This document shows positions 17,112-25,352 of a stretch of DNA of 64,000 nucleotides, piece after piece. Below the pieces are notes generated by a model. It saw only the letters and a program-made list of their open reading frames with translations, was not told the DNA's origin and did not search any database. The DNA is taken from NCBI RefSeq assembly GCF_024752355.1, contig NZ_JANTHZ010000010.1:62001-126000 (forward strand). The letters run 5' to 3'. The stretch is from Ancylobacter mangrovi (GTDB lineage: Bacteria > Pseudomonadota > Alphaproteobacteria > Rhizobiales > Xanthobacteraceae). Position 1 is the stretch's first letter. Each line of letters opens with the position of its first letter. Position numbers and translations under genes: made by a program.

Positions 17112-17795
17112 TCAGTCGAACACCGACATCACGCGCTGGCGGGACTTCTCGATATGCGAGCGCATGGCCGCCGCCGTGCCCTCCGGATCGCCCTGCTTCA
17201 GCTTGTCGAAGATCTGGCGGTGCTCGTCGATCGCCTCCTGCGTCACCCGCGCATGCGAATAGAAGCGGAAGATGTGGATGTGCGTGTGAAGGCGCTCCAG
17301 CGAGTCGGCGATCAGCGTGTTGCCGCTCAGCGAGGCCAGGTAGTCATGGAACTCGGAATCGTGCACCGCGAAGTCGCGGTAGTGGTTGCCCGGGTGCGCG
17401 CCGGCCATCTGCTGCACGATCATCTCGGCGCGCCGGATCTTGTCGGGGTCGATGGCGGCGGCTGCACGCGCGGCCGCGGTCGGCTCCAGCAGCAGGCGGA
17501 AATCGAACAGCTCCTCGAACTGGCTCTTGGTGAGCTGCGGCGCCGCGCGATAGCCGACCAGGTGGGTCTTGATGACGAGGCCGTTCACCTCGAGCCGGCT
17601 AAGCGCCTCGCGTACCGGCGTCTGCGAGACGCCGAGCTCGCGCGAGAGATTGTCCACGCGCAGCCGTTCGCCGGGCTGGATCTGCAGCGTCATGAGCTGG
17701 CCCAGCAGCACGTCGTAGACATTGTCGACGAGGCTCGCAGGACGCGCCATCAGGGCGCTGCCGGGGGAGTTGTCCTTCTTCGATGGCTTAATCAT
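17112..17795 (-). CDS. GntR-family regulator, FadR/FCD subfamily
   Basis: A 227-residue regulator: winged helix at about 22-85 (GVSQTPVREALSRLEVNG is the recognition segment) and an FCD domain with conserved ligand-site residues in FAVHDSEFHDYLASL, SLERLHTHIHIFRFY and DEHRQIF. FCD proteins bind small carboxylates and release DNA. Start ATG 17795 is one of several options (GTG 17804, ATG 17750) and has no strong ribosome site. It is divergent from the 17888 dehydrogenase operon, with candidate sites on both sides, and is the best candidate regulator for the TATATGAT sites at 15.0, 17.0, 17.9 and 23.4 kb. Confidence 0.9.
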   Translation of the reverse strand: MIKPSKKDNSPGSALMARPASLVDNVYDVLLGQLMTLQIQPGERLRVDNLSRELGVSQTPVREALSRLEVNGLVIKTHLVGYRAAPQLTKSQFEELFDFRLLLEPTAAARAAAAIDPDKIRRAEMIVQQMAGAHPGNHYRDFAVHDSEFHDYLASLSGNTLIADSLERLHTHIHIFRFYSHARVTQEAIDEHRQIFDKLKQGDPEGTAAAMRSHIEKSRQRVMSVFD

Positions 17796-17850
17796 GCAGC
17801 GCACATCCCGATGGGATTCCTTGACTCCGGAAGGCCAATTCGTATCCTCG

Positions 17851-17866
17851 ATATAATATATGATTG
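17851..17866. promoter_or_regulatory. Candidate GntR operator, site C (between gntR and the dehydrogenase operon)
   Basis: ATATAATATATGATTG at 17851-17866 lies in the 92-bp divergent gap between the GntR gene and the Ldh2-type dehydrogenase, 21 bp before the latter's start. TATATGAT is at 17857-17864; the preceding bases (ATAATATATGAT) match site B exactly. A site here could control both the regulator and the plus-strand operon. Confidence 0.6.
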
Positions 17867-17887
17867 GATTCTGAGGCGCGATAAAAA

Positions 17888-18901
17888 ATGCTCGTCAAGG
17901 CTGAAACAGCGCGAGAAGTCTGCATCGCCGCCCTCACCCGACATGGCGTTTCCGCTGCAAATGCGGGCATTCAGGCCGAGTTGCTGGTGCAGGCGGAACT
18001 GATGGGACACCCCTCCCACGGCCTCCAGCGCCTTCCGCGAATCATCGAGCGCATCGGCAACGGCGTGATCGACCCGGTCGCGACCGGCGCCCATGACTGG
18101 CGGACCCCGTCGCTGCTCGACGTAGACGGGCAGATGGGGCTCGGCCCGGTCGTCCTGGTGCAGGCGCTCGAGGAGGCAGCCCGCCGGACCCCGGAGACGG
18201 GCGTGGTGCTCGGCGCGATCCATAACAGCAACCATATCGGGATGTTGAGCTGGTACGTCCGCCATTTCGCGGAACGCGGCTTCGTCAGCATCATCGTTAC
18301 AACCAGCGAGGCGCTTGTCCATCCGCTCGGCGGCCGCCGCGCCATGATCGGCACCAACCCGCTGGCGATCGGCGTGCCCGCCACGCCCGACCCGTTCGTG
18401 CTCGACATGGCCTCGGGACTGGTCTCGATGGGCAAGATCCACGACTACGCCGCGCGCGGCGAGCCGATTCCCGACAACTGGGCGCTCGACGCGGAGGGCA
18501 ACCCGACCACCGACGCCGCCGCGGCCAAGGGCGGGGCCATCGCCCCCTTCGGCGGCGGCAAGGGCTACGGCCTCGGCCTCGGGATCGAGCTGCTCGTCGG
18601 CGCGCTCACCGGATGCGCCCTCGGCACCGACGTCAAGGGCACGCTCGATTCGGACAAGGTCTGCAACAAGGGCGACCTGTTCATCCTCATCGACCCCGCT
18701 CACGTGCGCGGCACCGGCATCTCGGCCTATCTCGACGAGATCCGCCACATCGCCCCCATCGACCCCGCCTCCCCGGTCCTGGTGCCGGGCGACCGCGCGG
18801 TGCGGGTGCGGGCCGAGCGCACGGCCAAAGGCATTCCCGTGAACCCGGACGTCTGGCGGCAAATCGAGAATTACACCACCCAGAAAGGAAAGCTGTCGTG
18901 A
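17888..18901 (+). CDS. Ldh2-family (malate/L-lactate/sulfolactate-type) NAD(P)-dependent dehydrogenase
   Basis: A 337-residue oxidoreductase of the Ldh2/YbiC/ComC fold, unrelated to classical Rossmann LDH. Family landmarks are GHPSHGLQRLP (40-50), IHNSNHIGML (111-120) and GTNPLAIGVPA, which form the nicotinamide and substrate site. Members oxidise alpha-hydroxy acids such as malate, lactate, ureidoglycolate or sulfolactate, or reduce cyclic imines. It heads a plus-strand operon with an Fe-alcohol dehydrogenase (GTGA overlap), a D-2-hydroxyacid dehydrogenase and an enolase-superfamily enzyme. Two other Ldh2 members occur at 52441 and 56916. The substrate cannot be fixed from sequence. Confidence 0.9.
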   Translation: MLVKAETAREVCIAALTRHGVSAANAGIQAELLVQAELMGHPSHGLQRLPRIIERIGNGVIDPVATGAHDWRTPSLLDVDGQMGLGPVVLVQALEEAARRTPETGVVLGAIHNSNHIGMLSWYVRHFAERGFVSIIVTTSEALVHPLGGRRAMIGTNPLAIGVPATPDPFVLDMASGLVSMGKIHDYAARGEPIPDNWALDAEGNPTTDAAAAKGGAIAPFGGGKGYGLGLGIELLVGALTGCALGTDVKGTLDSDKVCNKGDLFILIDPAHVRGTGISAYLDEIRHIAPIDPASPVLVPGDRAVRVRAERTAKGIPVNPDVWRQIENYTTQKGKLS

Positions 18902-20136
18902 CGAGTTTCGGTGTCCTGCGTAGTCCGCGCACGGTTCTTTTCGGCAGCGGCCAGCGTGCCGCGCTCGGCTGGACGGCGCGCTCCCTCGGTCAGCGGGCGC
19001 TGATCTGCACCGACGAGCGCATGGCGCGCGACCCGCTCTTCCACGAGATGGTCGAGGATCTCGGGCGCAACGGCGTCGCCGTACACGTCTATGACGGCAC
19101 CATGGTCGACGTGCCGATCGGCCTGGTCGAGACCGCGGCCGAGGCGGCGAAGCCGTTCGGCCCCGACGTCGTCATCGGCATCGGCGGGGGAAGCTGCCTC
19201 GACCTCGCCAAGGCGGTGGCGCTGCTGCTCAGCCATGGCGGCGACGTGCGCGGCTACTATGGCGAGGGCAAGGTGCCCGGCCCCATCCTGCCGGTGATCG
19301 CCATCCCCACCACCGCGGGCACCGGCTCAGAAGTCACCCCGGTGGCGGTGCTCTCCGACCCCGACCGTCTGCTCAAGGTCGGCGTGTCGAGCCCCTATCT
19401 GGTCCCGACCGTCGCCATCTGCGACGCGGAGCTGACCCTCACCTGCCCGCGCGGGCTGACCGCCGTGTCGGGCGCCGACGCCCTCACCCACGCCATCGAG
19501 GCCTATACGGCCGTACGCCGGCCGGCGACCGCCCAGCTCGCGCAGACCAACGTCTTCGTCGGCAAGAACGACCTGTCCGACCAGTTCGCGCGCGAGGCGG
19601 TGCGGGTGATCTTCGCCAATCTGCGCCGCGCCTGCGAGGACGGCTCCGACCTCGCGGCACGCGAAGGCATGATGCTCGGCTCGCTCACCGCCGGGCTCGG
19701 CTTCGGCAATGCCGGCACGGCGCTCGCCCACGCGCTGCAATATCCGCTCGGCGCCCTCACACACACCTCGCATGGCGAGGGGGTGGCCGCGCTGCTGCCC
19801 TATGTGATGGAGTTCAACCAGCCGGCGGCGGCCCCGCTCTATGCCGAGCTCGCCGGGCCGATGGGGCTGGGCGCCATGGCCGACGAGGCCACGGCCTGCG
19901 ACGCGGCGATCGACGCGGTCGCCTCGCTGTTCGCCGATATCGGCATCCCGACCAGCCTCGGCGCCATGAGGCTGGAGGCCAAGGACATCGACCGCGTCGC
20001 TTCCGAATCGCTCCACGCCGCGCGGCTGATCAACAACAACCCGCGGCCGGTCGACGTGAACGGCGCCCGGCGCGTGGTCGCCTGCGCGCTCGCCGGCGAC
20101 CGGGCGGCCGCGCGCGAAGAGCTGCGGGCGGACTGA
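18898..20136 (+). CDS. Iron-containing (group III) alcohol dehydrogenase
   Basis: A 412-residue enzyme with an N-terminal NAD-binding domain (GIGGGS at 94-99) and a C-terminal helical metal domain. The Fe/Zn ligands are Asp194 and His198 (GADALTHAIEAY), His278 (AHALQYPLG) and His292 (THTSHGEG), all conserved. TTAGTGSEVTPVAV (138-151) is the family phosphate-binding loop. The start is GTG 18898, whose GTGA overlaps the upstream stop, with AAAGGAAAG before it. Family members interconvert primary alcohols or hydroxy acids and aldehydes, including tartronate semialdehyde and maleylacetate. It probably works in sequence with the Ldh2 enzyme or the 15524 aldehyde dehydrogenase. Confidence 0.92.
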   Translation: MTSFGVLRSPRTVLFGSGQRAALGWTARSLGQRALICTDERMARDPLFHEMVEDLGRNGVAVHVYDGTMVDVPIGLVETAAEAAKPFGPDVVIGIGGGSCLDLAKAVALLLSHGGDVRGYYGEGKVPGPILPVIAIPTTAGTGSEVTPVAVLSDPDRLLKVGVSSPYLVPTVAICDAELTLTCPRGLTAVSGADALTHAIEAYTAVRRPATAQLAQTNVFVGKNDLSDQFAREAVRVIFANLRRACEDGSDLAAREGMMLGSLTAGLGFGNAGTALAHALQYPLGALTHTSHGEGVAALLPYVMEFNQPAAAPLYAELAGPMGLGAMADEATACDAAIDAVASLFADIGIPTSLGAMRLEAKDIDRVASESLHAARLINNNPRPVDVNGARRVVACALAGDRAAAREELRAD

Positions 20137-20145
20137 GCCGGGACG

Positions 20146-21093
20146 ATGAAAAGCGTCATCCGCTCGCCGCACTACGCGCAGCAGCTCGTGCCGGTGATCC
20201 GCCGGCTGCTCGGTAGCGATCCGGTTGTCCCGCAAGACGAGGCGGAGTGCTACCGCGTGGTGGGCGAGGCGGATGTGCTCTTCTGCCAGCCCTCGCAGAT
20301 CAGCCCCGAGCTGGTGCGGGCGATGGCGCAGGCGCCGCGCCTGCGCTGGCTCCAGGTGCTGGGCTCGGGGGTCGACAAGCTCGCGAGCCTCGAGCGCCCC
20401 GACCTCGTCATCACAAACGCCGCCGACGCCTACGGCCCGGCGGTGGCCGAGCACGCGGTGGCGCTGGCGCTCGCGCTGTTCCGGCGGATTCCGGAGCTGG
20501 TCGAGGCGCGCGAGCGCCGGCAATGGACCAAGCCGAGCATCGACGACCGGCTGGATTCGCTTGAGGGCGCGGTCGCCGCCGTGGTCGGCTACGGCGCCAT
20601 CGGCGCGGCGATCGTCCGCCGGCTGGAAGCCTTCGACGTGTCCTCCATCCGCGTCGTGCGCCGCCGGCCCGTCCCCTCCCCCGATGGCGAAGCGGGCCGC
20701 GCGCGCTTCATGCCGCTCGACGAGGCGCTGTCGGGCGCCGACATCGTCTTCCTCGCCGTGCCGCTCACCGGGCAGACCCGCCGCCTCGTCGACGCGGCGC
20801 GCCTCGCGCATCTCGCGCCGGGCGCGCGGCTCGTCAACGTCTCGCGCGGCGACGTGGTGGACACGGACGCGCTGATCGCCGCGCTCGCGAGCGGGGCGCT
20901 CTCGGGTGCCGCGCTCGACGTGTTCGAGACCGAGCCGCTGCCGACCGCGAGCCCGCTCTGGGCGCTGCCCAACCTCATCGTCTCGCCGCATGTGGCCGGG
21001 CGCGGCAATCGGCGCGTCACCGAGCGGATCATCGGCATCTGCGAACGCAACATCACGGCCTTCGCCGCGGGCGACCTGCGGAGCAGCCAATAA
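20146..21093 (+). CDS. D-isomer-specific 2-hydroxyacid dehydrogenase (NAD-binding)
   Basis: A 315-residue Rossmann enzyme reducing 2-oxo acids or oxidising D-2-hydroxy acids. The cofactor loop is GYGAIG (148-153), shorter than the classical GxGxxG-x17-D pattern; Arg171-Arg172 after the second strand (RVVRRRP) suggests NADP preference. The catalytic triad is Arg234 (NVSRGD), Glu263 (FETEPLP) and His282 (SPHVAG). It starts nine bases after the Fe-alcohol dehydrogenase stop and precedes an enolase-superfamily gene by 41 bp. In acid-sugar routes such enzymes act as hydroxypyruvate or glyoxylate reductases (inference). Confidence 0.92.
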   Translation: MKSVIRSPHYAQQLVPVIRRLLGSDPVVPQDEAECYRVVGEADVLFCQPSQISPELVRAMAQAPRLRWLQVLGSGVDKLASLERPDLVITNAADAYGPAVAEHAVALALALFRRIPELVEARERRQWTKPSIDDRLDSLEGAVAAVVGYGAIGAAIVRRLEAFDVSSIRVVRRRPVPSPDGEAGRARFMPLDEALSGADIVFLAVPLTGQTRRLVDAARLAHLAPGARLVNVSRGDVVDTDALIAALASGALSGAALDVFETEPLPTASPLWALPNLIVSPHVAGRGNRRVTERIIGICERNITAFAAGDLRSSQ

Positions 21094-21134
21094 CCCGCAG
21101 CCCGATCGGGCATGCGGAATCCGGGAGGATTTGA

Positions 21135-22247
21135 ATGAAGATAGTCGATCTCAAGGTCGAGCTGTTCCGGTGGGACGCGGTCGCCAATGTCCGCTACGGC
21201 GCGCACAGCGCCGCGCGCGGGGCGAGCCAGTCCTGCCTGGCGCTGGTGAGCGTGCTGACCGACGAGGGCGTGAAGGGACATTCCTTCCTCGGCGCCTATT
21301 CGCGCTCGGCTGAGCTCGATGCGCTCTCGCTGGTGCGCGCGCTGAAGCCGATGGTGGTGGGCGAGGACCCGCTCGACCGCGAGCGCCTGCTGAAGCGGAT
21401 GATGCAGCGCATCAAGCTGACCACCTACCGCGCCGTCGGCGCCGTCGACGTCGCGCTGTGGGACCTCGCCGGCAAGGTGGCGGGGCTGCCGGTCTACAAG
21501 CTGATGGGTGCCTTCCGCGACAGCGTGCCGGCCTATGCGAGCTCGGAAGTGCTCGGCTCGGTCGGCGACTATGTCGAGCAGGCCCAGCGCATGAAGGCCG
21601 AGGGCTGGAAGGCCTACAAGATCCACCCGCCGGCGGACTGGCGGGAGGACATCGCCATCTGCAAGGCGGTGCGCGAGGCGGTCGGCGGCGACTATCCGCT
21701 GATGCTCGATTCCACCTGGTCCTACACCTATGAGGAGACGATCCGCGTCGGCCGCGCGATCCAGGACCTCGACTATTACTGGTACGAGGACCCGCTGCCG
21801 CCCGAGGACCTGCTCAACTACGTGAAGGTGAAGCAGCAGCTCCACATCCCGATCGTGGCGACCGAGTACTCGGCCGGCGGCTTCGCAGGCTTCGCGCCGT
21901 GGATCGTGAACCGGGCAACCGACGTGCTGCGCGGCGATCCGGCGGTGAAGGGCGGGCTGACCGCCTGCCTCAAGGCGGCGCATCTCGCCGAGGCGTTCGG
22001 CATGAATTTCGAGATCCACCACGGCGGCAACTCGCTCAACAACGTGGCGAACCTGCACCTGATGTGCGCGATCCGGAACTCCGAGTTCTTCGAGGTGCTG
22101 CTCCCCGACGAGGCGCAGAAATACGGGCTGGTCGAGGACATCAAGGTCGGGCCGGACGGCATGCTCAAGGCCCCGACGGGGGCCGGGCTCGGCGTCGAGA
22201 TCGACTTCGACCTGGTCCGCCGCAACTTCGTCGCCGACGTGGTCTGA
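21135..22247 (+). CDS. Enolase-superfamily (mandelate racemase-like) enzyme 4
   Basis: A 370-residue enolase-superfamily member. Second-strand motif is Lys162-x-His164 (YKIHPP), metal ligands Asp192 (LDSTW, with Ser where Asn is usual), Glu218 (YEDPL) and Glu244 (ATEYS), and the seventh-strand residues are His295-His296 (IHHGGNS). The Asp270-type partner lies in RGDPAVKGG. The Lys-x-His arrangement differs from the other four enolase-superfamily enzymes here. A good ribosome site (GGGAGGA) precedes the ATG. It closes the plus-strand operon begun at 17888 and is followed by a strong terminator. Likely an acid-sugar dehydratase or epimerase. Confidence 0.9.
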   Translation: MKIVDLKVELFRWDAVANVRYGAHSAARGASQSCLALVSVLTDEGVKGHSFLGAYSRSAELDALSLVRALKPMVVGEDPLDRERLLKRMMQRIKLTTYRAVGAVDVALWDLAGKVAGLPVYKLMGAFRDSVPAYASSEVLGSVGDYVEQAQRMKAEGWKAYKIHPPADWREDIAICKAVREAVGGDYPLMLDSTWSYTYEETIRVGRAIQDLDYYWYEDPLPPEDLLNYVKVKQQLHIPIVATEYSAGGFAGFAPWIVNRATDVLRGDPAVKGGLTACLKAAHLAEAFGMNFEIHHGGNSLNNVANLHLMCAIRNSEFFEVLLPDEAQKYGLVEDIKVGPDGMLKAPTGAGLGVEIDFDLVRRNFVADVV

Positions 22248-22303
22248 AACCGGGAGGCGGGAGACCCCTCCCGCCCCTAGGCGGGGCTCCGGCCTCCCCT
22301 TCC

Positions 22304-22337
22304 AGGGCGCCAGCCCTTCCGGGCCGGCGCCCTTTTT
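22304..22337 (+). terminator. Rho-independent terminator of the 17888-22247 operon
   Basis: Stem AGGGCGCC (22304-22311) / GGCGCCCT (22326-22333) followed by a run of five T (22333-22337), 57 bp after the enolase-superfamily stop. This is the clearest intrinsic terminator in the window. Confidence 0.8.
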
Positions 22338-22404
22338 CTGTGGCCTCCAAAACAAAAGGAGCGGAAGGCACGCCTCCCGCTCCAGTCGCCTCTTTGGTTC
22401 GGTT

Positions 22405-22434
22405 CAGGCGCCCGCCGCGGCGGGTCGGCGCCTG
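22405..22434 (-). terminator. Nested palindromic hairpin after the lone tctC
   Basis: Outer arms CAGGCGC (22405-22411) / GCGCCTG (22428-22434) enclose the 14-bp palindrome CCCGCCGCGGCGGG (22411-22424), 11 bp beyond the tctC stop on the minus strand. There is no T-run downstream. It may terminate or protect the 3' end of the tctC message and marks the convergent boundary with the plus-strand operon. Confidence 0.5.
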
Positions 22435-22444
22435 GTCAGCGACG

Positions 22445-23383
22445 TCACTTCTTCAGCGCGTCCTTGAGGAAGGTGATCTGGTCCTCGACCGCCGTACGGA
22501 CCTGCTCCGGCGAGCGGTAGGTGATCTGCTGCGAGACCTTCTTGGCGCGCGCCAGATATTCAGGGTCCTGCGTCGCCTGCTTGATCGCGTCGCGCAGCTT
22601 CTTGAGGATTGCCGGATCGACGCCGGCGGGCGCCAGCATGCCGCGGCTGGATTCGTTGATGGGCAGCGTGAAACCCTGCTCGGCAAAGGTCTTGACGCCG
22701 GGCAGCAGGTCGCTCTCGCTGGTGCCGCCGACGCCGAGCACGCGCACCTGGTCGAGGAAGGGCTGCACCTCGCTGACCGCGAGGCCGACCGCGTCGACAT
22801 GCCCGCCCAGCAGCGCCGTCGCCTGCTCGGCCGTGCCGGCGAAATTCACGACGCGGAACTTGGCGCCGGCCGTGCGGTCCAGCGCCAGAACCGTCAGGCC
22901 GTCGAGGCTCATGCTGCCGGTCGCCCCGTAGGAGAGCCCGCCCGGATGCTCCTTGAGATAGGCGACGACGTCCTTCATCGACTTGTAGGGGCTCTTGTTG
23001 GAGACGACCGCCACGGCCGGATCCACCATCACGTTGCCAAGGAAGGCGAAGGTCTTCATCGGGTCGAACGGAAGCCCACCGCCGGCCGTCACGCCGGAAA
23101 CCGCCGGGTAGTTCACGCTTCCCAGCGTGTACCCGTCCGGCTTGGCGCGGGCGACCTCGGTCCAGGCCAGCGCGCCGCCGGCGCCGGGCTTGTTGATGAC
23201 CACGATCGGCTGGCCGAGGATCTTCTCGAGCGTCGGGGCTATGGTGCGGATGGTCGAATCCATGCCGCCGCCGGCGCTGAAGCCGACGATGACCTGAATG
23301 GGATGGTCCGGATAGTCCGCCTTGGCGAGGGCGGGCGTCAGCGACAGGCAGGCCGCCGCCATGACGAGGGTACTGAACTTCAT
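22445..23383 (-). CDS. Orphan TctC/Bug-family periplasmic binding protein
   Basis: A 312-residue TctC protein with a signal peptide (VMAAACLSLTPALAKA) and the Bug signature YPDHPIQVIVGFSAGGG, then VVINKPGAGGALAWTEVA and PDGYTLGSVNYPAVSG. It matches the 14029 receptor block by block, indicating a duplication, but no tctA or tctB accompanies it; the nearest permeases are at 11975-13961 and 26752-28749. It may feed the 11975 permease. The shared TATATGAT site (23404) upstream supports co-regulation with the 15-22 kb genes. Orphan Bug receptors are common in Betaproteobacteria and some can act as sensors (family knowledge). Confidence 0.9.
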   Translation of the reverse strand: MKFSTLVMAAACLSLTPALAKADYPDHPIQVIVGFSAGGGMDSTIRTIAPTLEKILGQPIVVINKPGAGGALAWTEVARAKPDGYTLGSVNYPAVSGVTAGGGLPFDPMKTFAFLGNVMVDPAVAVVSNKSPYKSMKDVVAYLKEHPGGLSYGATGSMSLDGLTVLALDRTAGAKFRVVNFAGTAEQATALLGGHVDAVGLAVSEVQPFLDQVRVLGVGGTSESDLLPGVKTFAEQGFTLPINESSRGMLAPAGVDPAILKKLRDAIKQATQDPEYLARAKKVSQQITYRSPEQVRTAVEDQITFLKDALKK

Positions 23384-23402
23384 GCTTTATCCTCCCAATT
23401 GG

Positions 23403-23426
23403 TTATATGATTTAATATCTGATATT
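23403..23426. promoter_or_regulatory. Candidate GntR operator, site D (upstream of orphan tctC)
   Basis: TATATGAT at 23404-23411 is followed by the palindrome AATATC-T-GATATT (23414-23426), 20-45 bp upstream of the orphan tctC start. TCTGATAT within it is also in site B. It is the fourth copy of the octamer seen in this GC-rich window, all in promoter regions. Confidence 0.55.
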
Positions 23427-23500
23427 ATTTTGAAGGGCAACGCTGTCAATCCGGGCCGGGGATGCCTCTGCCGGCCGCGCGGCGCGAAGGTCCGCCGTCC

Positions 23501-24229
23501 TCACCCCGCCGGCGGCACCTTCGCCGTCTGGCCGGAACGTGCCAGGGCCTGCGCAACGAAGCCGCTGGTCTTCATATCGGTGACGAACGCCTCCAGCAGG
23601 TCGCGCGCATGGCTGCGCCCCTTGGGCACGCCGATGGCCTGCCCGATCTCCATGAACGCCTCCTCCATCACCCGGTAGCCGGGATGGGCGGCGGCATAGG
23701 CATCGAGCCATGCGCGCACGCCGGCCGCGGCGTCGAGGCGCTCGGCCACGAACAGGTCGATCATGGCGGCGGAGCCCCCGCGCGGAGCGCGCACGATCCG
23801 CGCATGGGCGAGCGTGCGCGAAAGGAACAGGTCGTATGCCGAACCCGGCCCCACCGACACCCGCATTCCCGGGGCGTCGACATCTCGCGGCGTGCGCAGC
23901 GGCGAGGAGGCCGGCACCATGTAGGTGCCTTCGATCATCGCATAGGGGCTGGTGAACGCGATCTGCGCCTCCCGCACCGGATCGATGGCGAGGAACGCGA
24001 TGTCCCACGCCCCCGGCTTCAGCGCCTCGAACAGTATGCCGGCCGCCTCGAACGGCACGATGTCGAGACCGAGCCCGGTTCGGGAGGCGAATTCCGTGGC
24101 GAGATCCACCGCGATCCCGGTCGGCGCACCGTCGGCGCCGCGCTGGGCGAGGACCGTGTTGCCGAAATTGATGGCGGCGCGGAGCACGCCCGTCGGCGCC
24201 AGTTCGTCGCGCTCTTTCTCAGTCAGCAT
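23501..24229 (-). CDS. SBP-family-3-like solute-binding protein lacking a signal peptide
   Basis: A 243-residue type-II periplasmic-binding fold of the amino-acid/polar family (SBP_bac_3): TGIAVDLATEFASRTGL, AWDIAFLAIDPVREAQI, FTSPYAMIEGTYMVPA and VSVGPGSAYDLFL are the expected strands and ligand loops. Unlike transport receptors it starts directly with MLTEKERDELAPTGVLR: there is no hydrophobic leader at ATG 24229 or GTG 24232, both well placed after AAGGAGG, so it appears cytoplasmic. Related soluble proteins include cyclohexadienyl dehydratase-like enzymes and ligand sensors. It is divergent from the GntR at 24426. No permease or ATPase adjoins it. Confidence 0.8.
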   Translation of the reverse strand: MLTEKERDELAPTGVLRAAINFGNTVLAQRGADGAPTGIAVDLATEFASRTGLGLDIVPFEAAGILFEALKPGAWDIAFLAIDPVREAQIAFTSPYAMIEGTYMVPASSPLRTPRDVDAPGMRVSVGPGSAYDLFLSRTLAHARIVRAPRGGSAAMIDLFVAERLDAAAGVRAWLDAYAAAHPGYRVMEEAFMEIGQAIGVPKGRSHARDLLEAFVTDMKTSGFVAQALARSGQTAKVPPAG

Positions 24230-24425
24230 CACGGGGTTTCCTCCTTGCAGGGGACGGGCGGGTTGACGAGATAAGGGAGGGCATAGGCAGCCCACGCAGG
24301 CCCGCCGGCCGCCGCCCTGCCCCTTCGGCAAGGCGAGCTATCGCCATGAGCCTGTTTGCTGTTTGTCTGCTATAGTGTGGCGAGCCAATCGGGCACCCCG
24401 CCACCGACACGACATCCGGGAGCCA

Positions 24426-25346
24426 ATGCGGAGCAACAGCCTTTCCAAGCGCATCGCGGCGTCGATCACCAAACGCATCCAGGACGGTGAATTTCCCCCT
24501 GGCGCGCATCTGCGCGCCGAGCAGATGTCCGAGATCTTCAAGGTGTCCCGCTCGCCGATCCGCCAGGCGTTCCAGATCCTCGCCGCGCAGGGGATCGTCG
24601 AGCAGAAGGTCAATCGGGGCTTCTTCGTCAGCGAGGACCCGGCGCTGCCGGCGCCGCGGCAGGACCTGGCCGAGCATACCGATGCGCCCGAGATCCATTT
24701 CCGCTTCGCCGAGGACTGGCTCAACGACCGCATTCCCGCCGACGTTACCGAGCAGTTCCTGCGCGACCGCTATCACCTGACCAAGGCACAGGTCTTCGAA
24801 CTGCTGACCCGCGCCGCAAACGAGGGCTGGGCCGAACGCAAGGAAGGCCGGGGCTGGCGCCTTCTCGCCGTCGCCAAGGCCACCGAGACGCTGGAGCAGA
24901 TCTACCGTTTCCGCGCCATCATCGAGCCGGCGAGCCTTCTCGAACCCGGCTTCGCCCTCGACCGGGCGGCGATCGCGGAGCAGCGGCGGATCCAGGAGGG
25001 CATGTATGCCGGCGACATCGAGCGCATGTCGGCCGACCGCCTGCTGGTGACCGGCGTGAACTTTCATGAAGCGCTGGTCCGCATGTCCAACAGCCCGTTC
25101 TTCCTGCAGTCGGTGGTCCGCGCCAACCGTATGCGGCGGCTGCTCAACTATCGGACGCTGGTCGACCGCGCGCGCTTCTACGACCAGGCCCGCGAGCACC
25201 TGCAGATGCTCGACCTGCTCGAGCGCGGCGAGAACCTCGAATGCTCCTACCTTCTCAAGCGCCATCTGACCGGCGCCCTGGCGCAGCGGGCGATCTGGCA
25301 GGAATCGGCGCCGAAGAACATGCTCGTCTCCAGCGCCGCCGAGTGA
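24426..25346 (+). CDS. GntR-family regulator with an apparent second winged-helix domain and FCD-like domain
   Basis: A 306-residue protein, longer than usual FCD regulators. Residues 1-70 are a GntR winged helix (FKVSRSPIRQAFQILAAQGI). Residues about 95-150 look like a second winged helix (ADVTEQFLRDRYHLTKAQV followed by the wing-like EGWAERKEGRGWRLL), and about 155-300 resemble the helical FCD domain (IYRFRAIIEPASLLEPGF, then HEALVRMSNSPFF, then AREHLQMLDLL). Start ATG 24426 follows GGGAG. It is divergent from the signal-less binding-like protein and convergent with the MmgE/PrpD gene, so it may control the latter's operon from outside. Domain assignment of the middle segment is inference. 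Confidence 0.82.
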   Translation: MRSNSLSKRIAASITKRIQDGEFPPGAHLRAEQMSEIFKVSRSPIRQAFQILAAQGIVEQKVNRGFFVSEDPALPAPRQDLAEHTDAPEIHFRFAEDWLNDRIPADVTEQFLRDRYHLTKAQVFELLTRAANEGWAERKEGRGWRLLAVAKATETLEQIYRFRAIIEPASLLEPGFALDRAAIAEQRRIQEGMYAGDIERMSADRLLVTGVNFHEALVRMSNSPFFLQSVVRANRMRRLLNYRTLVDRARFYDQAREHLQMLDLLERGENLECSYLLKRHLTGALAQRAIWQESAPKNMLVSSAAE

Positions 25347-25352
25347 ACGGCC

